DNA of 5,654 nt from Bacillota bacterium (GCA_023392395.1 JAEVZE010000134.1:1-5654), one strand, 5' to 3'; counted from the first letter of the stretch, positions 1 through 5,654 are shown. Numbers and translations: made by a program. Notes: generated by a model from the sequence alone, not told the origin.

Positions 1-56
1 TTGGAAGGGACGAGAGGTTTGAAAGCGGTTTACGGATGAAACCCTCAGAGCGAAAG

Positions 57-1427
57 CTATTTTTTGATCATGATCGAAAGGGCCTCGCTCAGCGTGTCCA
101 CCCCGTGCAGGGTCACGCCCTCCGGCGGCTTGATGCCGCGCAGGTTGGCCTTGGGCAGCACGATCCGGGTGAAGCCCAGCCTCGTGCACTCTATCAGCCG
201 GCGCTCCGCCTGGGGTACTGCACGGATTTCGCCCGCCAGGCCCACCTCGCCCATCACGGCCAGGTTGCCGTCCAGTGCCTTGCCTCGGGCGGACGACGCC
301 ACCGCCGCGCACAGCGCCAGATCCGCCGCCGGTTCGGTCAACTCCAGGCCGCCCGCTACATTTATATACACGTCCTGGCTGTACAGCGGCAGCCCCGCCC
401 GCTTTTCGAGCACCGCGAGGAGCAGCGACAGCCTGCCCTGGTCGACGCCCGACGCCATTCTGCGCGGCGTGCCCAGGACCGTGGACGCCACCAGTGCCTG
501 CACGTCCACTAGCAGCGGTCTTGAGCCCTCCATTGCGCACAGCACCACCGAGCCGCTCTGGTCGTGGGCGCGCTCGCTCAAAAGCGCCTCGGAAGGGTTT
601 GAAATTTCGCGCATGCCGGAGCCGGTCATCTCAAACATGCCCAGTTCGTTGACCGAGCCGAAGCGGTTTTTGACCGCCCTCAAAAGCCGGTACTGCCGCT
701 GGTGGTCGCCCTCGAAATAGAGCACCGCGTCCACCATGTGCTCGAGCACCCTCGGGCCCGCGATCGCGCCTTCTTTGGTCACATGGCCCACCAGGAACAC
801 CGCGCAGCCGCTCACCTTGGCGTAGCGCATCAGCGCCGCCGCCGCCTCCCGCACCTGCGAAACGCTGCCCGGGGCGGAGACCATGTCGGCGCGGTACATA
901 GTTTGGATCGAGTCCACCACCATCACGTCGGGGGAGACGGTATCCAGCTTGCCCTCGATCTTCTCCATGTCGTTCTCCGGCAATACGAAGAAATTGGGCG
1001 ACAGCGCCCCCAGCCGACTGGCCCGCAGCTTGATCTGCCGGGCCGATTCCTCGCCGGATACGTACAAGACGCGAAAGCCGGCATCCGCCATCTTCGCGGA
1101 CACCTGCGTGAGCAGTGTGGATTTTCCAATGCCCGGTTCGCCGCCGATCAGGGTCAGCGATCCCTCCACCGTGCCGCCGCCCAGCACCCGGTCCAGTTCT
1201 GAGATGCCGGTAGACAGCCTGAGCATCCCCTCGTCCGGGATCTCGCCGATGGGAAGCGCCGAAGCACCGGCACCAGGTTTTCGCTTTTGCTTGCGCTCCG
1301 GGACGCTGGTTTCCTCCGGCGCTTCCTCCAGCGTGTTCCAGCTGTCGCACTCCGGGCACTTGCCCAGCCACCGACTTGTTTCATATCCGCACGACGTGCA
1401 CACAAAGCGGGTCTTTGCCTTTGCCAT
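57..1427 (-). CDS. radA: DNA repair protein RadA (Sms), full length
   Basis: RadA is a RecA-like ATPase that helps process recombination intermediates and extend branches during repair, in the cytoplasm. The 456-residue product has the family's usual length and domain order. A four-cysteine zinc finger (C10, C13, C24, C27) comes first. A RecA-type ATPase core follows, with Walker A GGEPGIGKST (residues 95-104, K102) and a Walker B strand ending in D172. The RadA-specific KNRFG motif is at 253-257. A Lon-protease-like C-terminal domain runs from about residue 290 and includes GEVGLAGEIRAV near 393-404. The ATG at 1427 is preceded on the minus strand by GGAGG (1434-1438) with 6 nt spacing, which supports this start. 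The stop is TAG. The gene is divergent from the phosphoesterase gene. In many Firmicutes radA sits beside clpC or disA, but neither is visible here. Confidence 0.98.
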   Translation of the reverse strand: MAKAKTRFVCTSCGYETSRWLGKCPECDSWNTLEEAPEETSVPERKQKRKPGAGASALPIGEIPDEGMLRLSTGISELDRVLGGGTVEGSLTLIGGEPGIGKSTLLTQVSAKMADAGFRVLYVSGEESARQIKLRASRLGALSPNFFVLPENDMEKIEGKLDTVSPDVMVVDSIQTMYRADMVSAPGSVSQVREAAAALMRYAKVSGCAVFLVGHVTKEGAIAGPRVLEHMVDAVLYFEGDHQRQYRLLRAVKNRFGSVNELGMFEMTGSGMREISNPSEALLSERAHDQSGSVVLCAMEGSRPLLVDVQALVASTVLGTPRRMASGVDQGRLSLLLAVLEKRAGLPLYSQDVYINVAGGLELTEPAADLALCAAVASSARGKALDGNLAVMGEVGLAGEIRAVPQAERRLIECTRLGFTRIVLPKANLRGIKPPEGVTLHGVDTLSEALSIMIKK

Positions 1428-1433
1428 ACCATT

Positions 1434-1460
1434 CCTCCGCTAGGATAATACCCAATTATA
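1434..1460 (-). promoter_or_regulatory. radA -10 box and ribosome-binding site
   Basis: On the minus strand a perfect TATAAT occupies 1455-1460, and a GGAGG Shine-Dalgarno occupies 1434-1438, 6 nt before the radA ATG. No good -35 lies 16-18 nt upstream; the hexamer at 17 nt spacing is GGACGG. The promoter call therefore rests on the -10 alone. The 5' untranslated region would be about 20 nt. A small dyad (ATAAT at 1445-1449, ATTAT at 1455-1459) overlaps the -10, but it is too short and AT-rich to call an operator. Confidence 0.45.
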
Positions 1461-1504
1461 CAAAATGTTGACAAACCCCGTCCTGCGATCAATACCTTTA
1501 TGCC

Positions 1505-1581
1505 AGCCGGAAATCCCTCAGGATTTCTGGCTTCCGCAGCTTCTTTTCTGGCGATGAAAGCCGCTTACAGGTTTTCATCGC
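1505..1581 (+). repeat. Intergenic two-hairpin repeat, copy A
   Basis: Two hairpins are joined by an 18-nt linker. Hairpin 1 pairs 1505-1516 with 1521-1532 (12 bp including one G-T wobble) around the tetraloop CTCA. Hairpin 2 pairs 1551-1562 with 1570-1581 (12 bp including one G-T wobble) around a 7-nt loop. The element matches copy B at 3279-3361. From CCGGAAAT through CGCAG (1507-1539 against 3286-3318) I count 28 of 33 identical bases, and both linkers carry CTTCTT. Short upstream matches, TGCGA then AATACC (1484-1496 against 3255-3268), may extend the unit. It lies between the radA and phosphoesterase promoters, upstream of the latter's predicted start, so it should not be in that mRNA. 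No U-run follows hairpin 2, so it does not look like a terminator. It could be a MITE or REP-like repeat, or a structured RNA. I do not recognise the family. Confidence 0.75.
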
Positions 1582-1609
1582 ATCAAATTATAGCACATTT
1601 GGCGGGGTA

Positions 1610-1638
1610 TTGCCATCTGCGAAGTGAAAGCATATAAT
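1610..1638 (+). promoter_or_regulatory. SigA-type promoter of the phosphoesterase gene
   Basis: The -35 is TTGCCA (1610-1615, 5 of 6 to consensus), the spacer is 17 nt, and the -10 is a perfect TATAAT (1633-1638). Transcription should start near 1645, leaving a leader of about 20 nt that contains GGAGG (1655-1659), 6 nt before the ATG at 1666. This rules out the in-frame GTG at 1624, which lies inside the promoter. Confidence 0.8.
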
Positions 1639-1665
1639 AGAAGGGAGTTCGCTTGGAGGCGTTTC

Positions 1666-3174
1666 ATGCAGAAAGACGATCAGAAGAAGCCGGGTGCCGG
1701 TCAGGCGGGGCCGATGCCCGAAGCCGCAGGCGATAAAGCCGCGGCAGCCGAAAAGGCTGCGGCGGCTGGGAACTTTGCGGCGGTTGATAAGCCCGCTACG
1801 GGCGAAGGAGCCTCGGCGGTTGATAAGCCCGCATCCAGCGGCAAGGCCGAGACGGTCGTAAAACCCGCGTCCGGCGAGAAAGCCCAGGCCGGGGAAAAGG
1901 CGGCGGAAGGCGAGAGGCGCTCGTCCCGAAAGGCCGCGGCCGCCATGGCCAAGAAGAAGGGGAAGCAGCCGCCTTCGCGCACCGTGATGAAGCTCTCCAA
2001 GAGCATGCGAAGCGGCGGCAAGTCCACCATTGAGTACACCAAGGAAGCCATCACTCGCTTCAACACGTTCACCCAGAGCCAGCAGGCCAAGCGGCTCTCC
2101 AAGCTCCGGGGCGTCAACATGACGTTCCCGCTGTTTATTCTGCTTAGTTTCATGATCCTGGTGTTCGCGCTGATGGCGCTGGACAACAGCTCCGTGCAGG
2201 TGGACCGACAGACGATCTCGCTGGTAGGTCTGCCGGAGGATCTGGAAGGGTACACGATCCTGCAGGTTTCTGATCTCCACGGCCGGGATTTCGGCGCGCA
2301 CCAGGCGGCGCTTTTGCGCACGATCAACGCAGAGACCTACAACCTGATCGCGTTTACCGGGGATATGGTGGGCGCTTCCGGCAACGCGCAGCCCTTTTAC
2401 GACCTGCTGGACGGGCTGTCCGCCAACCGGCCGCGCTACTTCATCCCAGGGGATTCCGATCCGGACATTCTGCTTCAGGCCCCGCGCAAAACCGGTGGTA
2501 CGCTGGAAGAGGTCGTGTTCAGCGACTGGGTGCTGGGCGCGAAGCAGCGGGGCGCGGAGCTTTTGTCATCGGTCACCGAGATCGACGTGGGCAAGGCCAA
2601 GTTGTGGCTGACGCCCGCAACGCTTCTGAATCTCAACATCACCGACTCGGCCAAGCTGTTGCAGGACCAGATCACCCAGGAGACCGAAGGCTCGCTGAGC
2701 GGCCTGGAAAACGACCACGACAACCTGCCTTTTACTACCTGGCGGTTCAACCAGTTCAAGGCCACCCAGGACACCATTCCCAAGATGAGCGCCGAAGACG
2801 TTCAAATCGCGCTCAGCCACATCCCGCCCACGGAGCAGTACATCACCGTGTCTCAGGAGCTGAGCGGAAAGGGCACCCGTTCCTACCTCTATACGCCGGA
2901 TCTGGTGCTGGCCGGTCACTACTGCGGCGGCGGCTGGAAGCTGCCGTTCCTCGGCGCGTTCTACATTCCGTCCACCTTCGCCCCGCGCCACGGCTGGTTC
3001 CCCGCGCGCGACGACGTCGAAGGGATCAAACAATTGGGCAGTACGCTGGTCTACACCTCGCCCGGCCTTGGGCTGACCGACCGAATCTACCTGCCCAAGT
3101 TCCGGCTGCTCAATTCGCCCAAGATCTCGGTGCTCACATTGACCAGCGCCATTGGGGACCTGTTGGGGTCCTGA
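1666..3174 (+). CDS. Membrane-anchored calcineurin-like phosphoesterase with divergent metal-site motifs
   Basis: This 502-residue protein has three parts. Residues 1-151 are a hydrophilic, strongly basic tail rich in Ala, Lys, Glu and Gly, with a 12-residue tandem repeat at 27-86. Residues 153-172 are one hydrophobic transmembrane segment. The rest is a calcineurin-like phosphoesterase domain resembling the YkuE/YaeI type. By the positive-inside rule the tail is cytoplasmic and the enzyme domain is outside. Metal-site motifs in order are D203-L-H205 (DxH, intact), G232-D233 (intact), G262-D-S-D265 where the family has GNH[D/E], H385 in LSHIPP (intact), and GH418-Y-C420-GGG where the family has GHxHGGQ. 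The altered positions could still bind metal (Asp for Asn, Cys for His), but the GNH histidine is lost, so activity is uncertain. About 118 residues separate the third and fourth motifs. The ATG at 1666 has GGAGG 6 nt upstream. It appears monocistronic. The substrate is unknown. Confidence 0.85.
   Translation: MQKDDQKKPGAGQAGPMPEAAGDKAAAAEKAAAAGNFAAVDKPATGEGASAVDKPASSGKAETVVKPASGEKAQAGEKAAEGERRSSRKAAAAMAKKKGKQPPSRTVMKLSKSMRSGGKSTIEYTKEAITRFNTFTQSQQAKRLSKLRGVNMTFPLFILLSFMILVFALMALDNSSVQVDRQTISLVGLPEDLEGYTILQVSDLHGRDFGAHQAALLRTINAETYNLIAFTGDMVGASGNAQPFYDLLDGLSANRPRYFIPGDSDPDILLQAPRKTGGTLEEVVFSDWVLGAKQRGAELLSSVTEIDVGKAKLWLTPATLLNLNITDSAKLLQDQITQETEGSLSGLENDHDNLPFTTWRFNQFKATQDTIPKMSAEDVQIALSHIPPTEQYITVSQELSGKGTRSYLYTPDLVLAGHYCGGGWKLPFLGAFYIPSTFAPRHGWFPARDDVEGIKQLGSTLVYTSPGLGLTDRIYLPKFRLLNSPKISVLTLTSAIGDLLGS
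1744..1923 (+). repeat. 12-residue (36-bp) tandem repeat in the phosphoesterase tail
   Basis: Five in-frame units cover residues 27-86 of the phosphoesterase. A lysine recurs at positions 30, 42, 54, 66 and 78, exactly 12 apart. The clearest units read AVDKPATGEGAS, AVDKPASSGKAE and TVVKPASGEKAQ; the outer two are degenerate. At DNA level a 19-bp block at 1778-1796 recurs identically at 1814-1832, and a diverged version of its 3' part is at 1854-1868, so the period is 36 bp. This indicates growth by tandem duplication rather than simple composition bias. Confidence 0.8.
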
Positions 3175-3197
3175 CAAATCCATCCGAACCTTCCAAT

Positions 3198-3232
3198 CGT
3201 TCCCGGCGACAAGCGCGCCGGGAACGTATTTT
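3198..3232 (+). terminator. Intrinsic terminator of the phosphoesterase gene
   Basis: A perfect 11-bp GC-rich stem (CGTTCCCGGCG at 3198-3208 with CGCCGGGAACG at 3216-3226) encloses a 7-nt loop and is followed by TATTTT. It begins 24 nt after the stop codon. The short T-run is broken by one A, so efficiency may be moderate. Confidence 0.8.
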
Positions 3233-3234
3233 GT

Positions 3235-3256
3235 CAACCAGTGCGCACACTGGTTG
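3235..3256. other. Perfect 9-bp inverted repeat of unknown role
   Basis: CAACCAGTG (3235-3243) and CACTGGTTG (3248-3256) are exact reverse complements around the loop CGCA. It starts 2 nt after the terminator's T-run. No T-tract follows on either strand, so it is not an obvious terminator. It could be a protein-binding dyad, or part of the 5' end of repeat copy B, since TTGTCAA at its left edge resembles TTGACAA at 1468 before copy A. Confidence 0.55.
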
Positions 3257-3278
3257 CGAAATAATACCACAAGTCAGT

Positions 3279-3361
3279 GAGCCGCCCGGAAATTCCTCAG
3301 AATTTCAGGCTCACGCAGACTTCTTCCTTCGCGTTGAAAAACCATCTTGGTTTTTCAAAGC
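3279..3361 (+). repeat. Intergenic two-hairpin repeat, copy B
   Basis: This is the partner of copy A (1505-1581), in the same orientation. Hairpin 1 pairs GAAATTC (3289-3295) with GAATTTC (3300-3306) around the same CTCA tetraloop. An outer stem of GAGCC (3279-3283) with GGCTC (3308-3312) closes it across an internal loop. Hairpin 2 pairs TTGAAAAACC (3334-3343) with GGTTTTTCAA (3349-3358) around ATCTT, and spans 31 nt (3331-3361) exactly as in copy A. The 18-nt linker again carries CGCAG and CTTCTT. The C-G pair inside hairpin 1 of copy A is T-A here, a compensatory change. A terminator-like hairpin follows directly at 3362. No promoter for a separate transcript is evident upstream. Confidence 0.75.
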
Positions 3362-3389
3362 TCCGGCGCTTATGCGCCGGATTTTATTT
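3362..3389 (+). terminator. Intrinsic terminator-like hairpin upstream of the heat-shock promoter
   Basis: TCCGGCGC (3362-3369) pairs with GCGCCGGA (3374-3381), giving 8 bp around a TTAT loop, followed by TTTTATTT. It abuts repeat copy B and ends 24 nt before the hrcA -35 box. It would insulate the heat-shock operon from upstream read-through, or end a transcript made of copy B. Copy A has no equivalent hairpin after it. Confidence 0.75.
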
Positions 3390-3413
3390 GCGCATTCTTA
3401 AACGAGAAAGCTA

Positions 3414-3442
3414 TTGACAAACGGGGCGCAGGATGGTACATT
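3414..3442 (+). promoter_or_regulatory. SigA-type promoter of hrcA-grpE-dnaK
   Basis: A perfect TTGACA (3414-3419), a 17-nt spacer and TACATT (3437-3442, 4 of 6 to TATAAT) precede CIRCE. The predicted transcription start near 3449 puts CIRCE at the very beginning of the transcribed region, the usual arrangement for HrcA-controlled operons. Confidence 0.88.
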
Positions 3443-3453
3443 ATTCCCGTGAC

Positions 3454-3480
3454 TTAGCACTCGAAAGATTAGAGTGCTAA
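3454..3480. promoter_or_regulatory. CIRCE operator bound by HrcA
   Basis: TTAGCACTC (3454-3462), a 9-nt spacer and GAGTGCTAA (3472-3480) match the canonical CIRCE inverted repeat without a mismatch. HrcA binds this element and represses class I heat-shock genes; in characterised Firmicutes, HrcA activity depends on GroEL, which links repression to chaperone availability. Here it sits between the promoter and the hrcA ribosome-binding site, so hrcA is autoregulated together with grpE and dnaK. Confidence 0.98.
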
Positions 3481-3503
3481 CAACGGCGAAAGGAGGCGGG
3501 TGT

Positions 3504-4526
3504 GTGAAGCTGGACGACCGAAAGTTCATGATCCTTCGGACGATCATCGACGACTACATCTCCACGGCGGTGCCGGTGGGCTCTCGCACGATCTCGCGCA
3601 AGCAGGGCGTTGGATTCAGCCCCGCGACCATTCGCAATGAGATGAGCGATCTGGAGGAGCTGGGCTACCTGGCGCAGCCGCACACGTCGGCGGGCCGGGT
3701 GCCGTCGGCCAAGGCGTACCGGTTGTATGTGGATCAGCTGATGCGCTCCCACAAACTGTCGGACGAGGACATGAGAAGGATCAACGACCACCTGAAGACC
3801 CGGGTCGGCGAGGTGGAGGAGATCATCCGCTGCGCCGCGCAGGCGCTCAGCGACGCGACCAACTACACCGCGCTGGTGGTAACGCCCCATCTGGACTCGT
3901 TGCGCATCAAGCGGGTGCAATTGATCCCGGTGACGGAGAACAACGCGCTGATGATCATCGTGACCAGCGCAGGGCTCGTCAAGGACGCAGTGGTCAGAAT
4001 CCCGGAAGGCGTGAAGAGCGAATTGCTCTACACCATCTCCGAGATGCTGACCGAGCAGCTCTCTGGGCTGACGCTGGGCGAGATGCGCGGAAGGTTCGCC
4101 AGCATGTTCCGCGATCTGAAGGAGCACAGGCGGCTTTTGGCCTCAGTGCTGGACGTGATGGAGAACCGGCTCCATGAGGAACCGGAGGAGATCATGGTGG
4201 GCGGCAGTTCAAAGCTGCTGGCCTATCCGGAGTACGCGGACATCGAAAAGGCCCGGATGTTTTTGAGCGTGCTGGAGAGCCGCGAAAAGCTCTACCCGCT
4301 GCTCCGGCAGAACGGCGCGATGGAGTTTACCATCCGCATCGGCCCGGAGAACGACCTGCCGGAACTCTCCGATTGCTCGCTGGTGACCGCCGTCTACCGC
4401 ATCGGCAACAACTCCACCGGCACGCTGGGCATCCTTGGCCCCACGCGCATGAACTACGGCCGGGTGATCTCGGTTCTGGGGTTCATGGGCAAGGCGCTCT
4501 CAAGCCTTTTGCCCGGTGAAGACTGA
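3504..4526 (+). CDS. hrcA: Heat-inducible transcription repressor HrcA
   Basis: HrcA represses class I heat-shock genes by binding CIRCE. The 340-residue product has the normal family length. The N-terminus is a winged helix-turn-helix, with SPATIRNEMSDLEELGYL at 39-56 and the family signature PHTSAGRVPS at 59-68. The C-terminal part holds the GAF-like dimerisation and inducer region and ends with LGILGPTRMNYGRVIS, typical of the family. I chose the GTG at 3504 because AGGAGG (3491-3496) lies 7 nt upstream and the product then begins MKLDDRKF, as HrcA proteins do. The longer frame opens with a GTG at 3474, inside CIRCE, and has no ribosome-binding site. The stop TGA overlaps an ATG by 1 nt (4526), which opens the extended grpE frame. 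It is the first gene of the operon and lies directly behind its own operator. Confidence 0.97.
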   Translation: MKLDDRKFMILRTIIDDYISTAVPVGSRTISRKQGVGFSPATIRNEMSDLEELGYLAQPHTSAGRVPSAKAYRLYVDQLMRSHKLSDEDMRRINDHLKTRVGEVEEIIRCAAQALSDATNYTALVVTPHLDSLRIKRVQLIPVTENNALMIIVTSAGLVKDAVVRIPEGVKSELLYTISEMLTEQLSGLTLGEMRGRFASMFRDLKEHRRLLASVLDVMENRLHEEPEEIMVGGSSKLLAYPEYADIEKARMFLSVLESREKLYPLLRQNGAMEFTIRIGPENDLPELSDCSLVTAVYRIGNNSTGTLGILGPTRMNYGRVISVLGFMGKALSSLLPGED

Positions 4527-4579
4527 TGCCGGATTTCAGGTGGTTTGGATGGCGAAGAACGAGGACTGGAAGTGAGGAC

Positions 4580-5146
4580 ATGGCGGAAGAAAAGGACAAA
4601 ACGCAGAATCAGGCCGTGGCCGAGGGCGATGCCCAGGCCGGCGAACAAGTGACCAACCCGCCCGAGGGCGAGAGCGCGCAAGCCGAGCTCAAGGCGCTTC
4701 GGGAGGCGTTGGAAAAGGTTGAAACCGAGCGGGACGACTACCTGCGCATCGCGCAGCGCACCCAGGCCGACTTCACAAATTATAAGCGTCTGAACGTGAC
4801 GGCGAAGGCCGACGCCTACGACGACGGCGTGCGCGATACGCTGTGTCAGATGCTCCCGACCATCGACAACCTGGAGCGCGCGCTAGACGCCGCGAAGAAG
4901 GCGGGCGAGACGGGCGCGCTGACCGAGGGCGTCGAGATGACGCTAAGGCAGCTGATGGGCGCCGCGGAGAAGCTTGGATTGAACGAAATCCCCGCTCTGG
5001 GGGAGGCGTTTGATCCCGAGTGCCACAACGCGGTGGTCTGCTGCCCCGGCGGCGAGCCTGGCGTGATCCAGGAGGTCTTTCAAAAGGGATATCGCGCCAG
5101 AGGACGTAACATCCGGTGCGCCATGGTCAAAGTGGCTGCCGAATAA
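4580..5146 (+). CDS. grpE: GrpE, nucleotide exchange factor for DnaK
   Basis: GrpE acts as a dimer that releases ADP from DnaK and so drives the Hsp70 cycle in the cytoplasm. From the ATG at 4580 the product has 188 residues. It has an acidic disordered N-terminus (about 1-30), a long coiled-coil helix (about 32-75, including ADFTNYKR at 63-70), a four-helix-bundle region, and a C-terminal beta domain with the family signature VIQEVFQKGYRARGRNIRCA at 162-181. I favour 4580 because GGAAG lies 7 nt upstream and MAEEKDK is a typical GrpE start. The frame also opens at ATG 4526, overlapping the hrcA stop by 1 nt behind a weaker GGTGAA; that would add an 18-residue basic, tryptophan-containing leader unlike other GrpE proteins. 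Five cysteines (89, 148, 154, 155, 180) are unusual. dnaK follows after 33 nt. Confidence 0.95.
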   Translation: MAEEKDKTQNQAVAEGDAQAGEQVTNPPEGESAQAELKALREALEKVETERDDYLRIAQRTQADFTNYKRLNVTAKADAYDDGVRDTLCQMLPTIDNLERALDAAKKAGETGALTEGVEMTLRQLMGAAEKLGLNEIPALGEAFDPECHNAVVCCPGGEPGVIQEVFQKGYRARGRNIRCAMVKVAAE

Positions 5147-5179
5147 AAGTTTGAAATTGGAGTTCAGGAGGAATTCGTT

Positions 5180-5654
<475 letters not shown>

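Noticed and set aside
14..46. Possible third repeat fragment or radA terminator downstream of radA
   Set aside because: A short stretch (TGAAAGCGGTTTACGG) resembles part of hairpin 2 of copy A, about 13 of 16 bases, and GGTTT/AAACC could pair, but the stem is not kept, there is no T-run on the minus strand, and the match is short enough to be chance.
36..1443. Several long open frames on the plus strand, and a second minus-strand frame, within radA (for example 64-720, 883-1443 and 631-1371)
   Set aside because: They overlap a convincing full-length radA, have Arg/Pro/Ala-rich composition typical of shadow frames in GC-rich DNA, match no family I recognise and lack good ribosome-binding sites.
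1505..1581. Repeat copy A as a terminator or a riboswitch of the phosphoesterase gene
   Set aside because: No T-tract follows the hairpins, and a strong promoter lies between the element and the gene, so the element should not be in the phosphoesterase leader.
1624..1665. Upstream GTG start at 1624 for the phosphoesterase
   Set aside because: It lies between the -35 and -10 boxes of the gene's promoter, so it would not be in the mRNA.
1588..2327. Antisense open frames over the 5' half of the phosphoesterase gene
   Set aside because: Their low-complexity sequence mirrors the repeat tail on the other strand, and they have no start signals or recognisable domain.
2475..3401. Frames on both strands over the 3' half of the phosphoesterase and beyond (2566-3270 minus, 2604-3401 plus)
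   Set aside because: The phosphoesterase frame carries the conserved motifs. The others run through terminators and repeat hairpins and have shadow composition.
3474..3503. Longer hrcA frame starting with a GTG at 3474
   Set aside because: That codon lies inside the right arm of CIRCE and has no Shine-Dalgarno; the GTG at 3504 has AGGAGG 7 nt upstream.

Overview
The window reads as chromosomal DNA from a high-GC member of the Firmicutes, most likely Clostridia-like. Three things point there. The heat-shock genes run hrcA-grpE-dnaK behind a perfect CIRCE operator. The start of DnaK lacks the roughly 24-residue insert found in Gram-negative DnaK. The Shine-Dalgarno sites are strong (AGGAGG type) and the promoters are SigA-like. 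I cannot name a genus.

Layout. Bases 1-56 are a short non-coding tail downstream of radA with nothing I can call. radA (57-1427, minus strand) encodes the DNA-repair ATPase RadA/Sms. Bases 1428-1665 are a divergent intergenic region. It holds the radA ribosome-binding site and -10 box, copy A of a structured repeat (1505-1581), and a strong SigA-type promoter (1610-1638) for the next gene. Bases 1666-3174 encode a membrane-anchored calcineurin-like phosphoesterase with a repetitive Ala/Lys-rich cytoplasmic tail and altered metal-site motifs. Bases 3175-3503 are a hairpin-dense intergenic region: an intrinsic terminator (3198-3232), a 9-bp hairpin (3235-3256), copy B of the repeat (3279-3361), a second terminator-like hairpin (3362-3389), then the heat-shock promoter (3414-3442) and CIRCE (3454-3480). 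hrcA (3504-4526), grpE (probably 4580-5146) and the first 158 codons of dnaK (5180 to the window end) follow as one operon.

How the genes work together. HrcA binds CIRCE and represses its own operon. GrpE is the nucleotide-exchange factor for the Hsp70 chaperone DnaK. dnaJ would be expected just beyond the window. radA and the phosphoesterase have their own promoters, and I see no functional link between them and the heat-shock operon.

The least expected signal is the two-copy intergenic repeat. Two diverged copies about 80 bp long lie in the two intergenic regions, in the same orientation. Each folds into two hairpins with the same spacing, and a compensatory base-pair change preserves the first stem. 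The second item of interest is the phosphoesterase: its GNH[D/E] and GHxH motifs read GDSD and GHYC, and it carries a five-unit, 12-residue tandem repeat in its tail. I found no CRISPR array, tRNA, rRNA, transposase or defence system.
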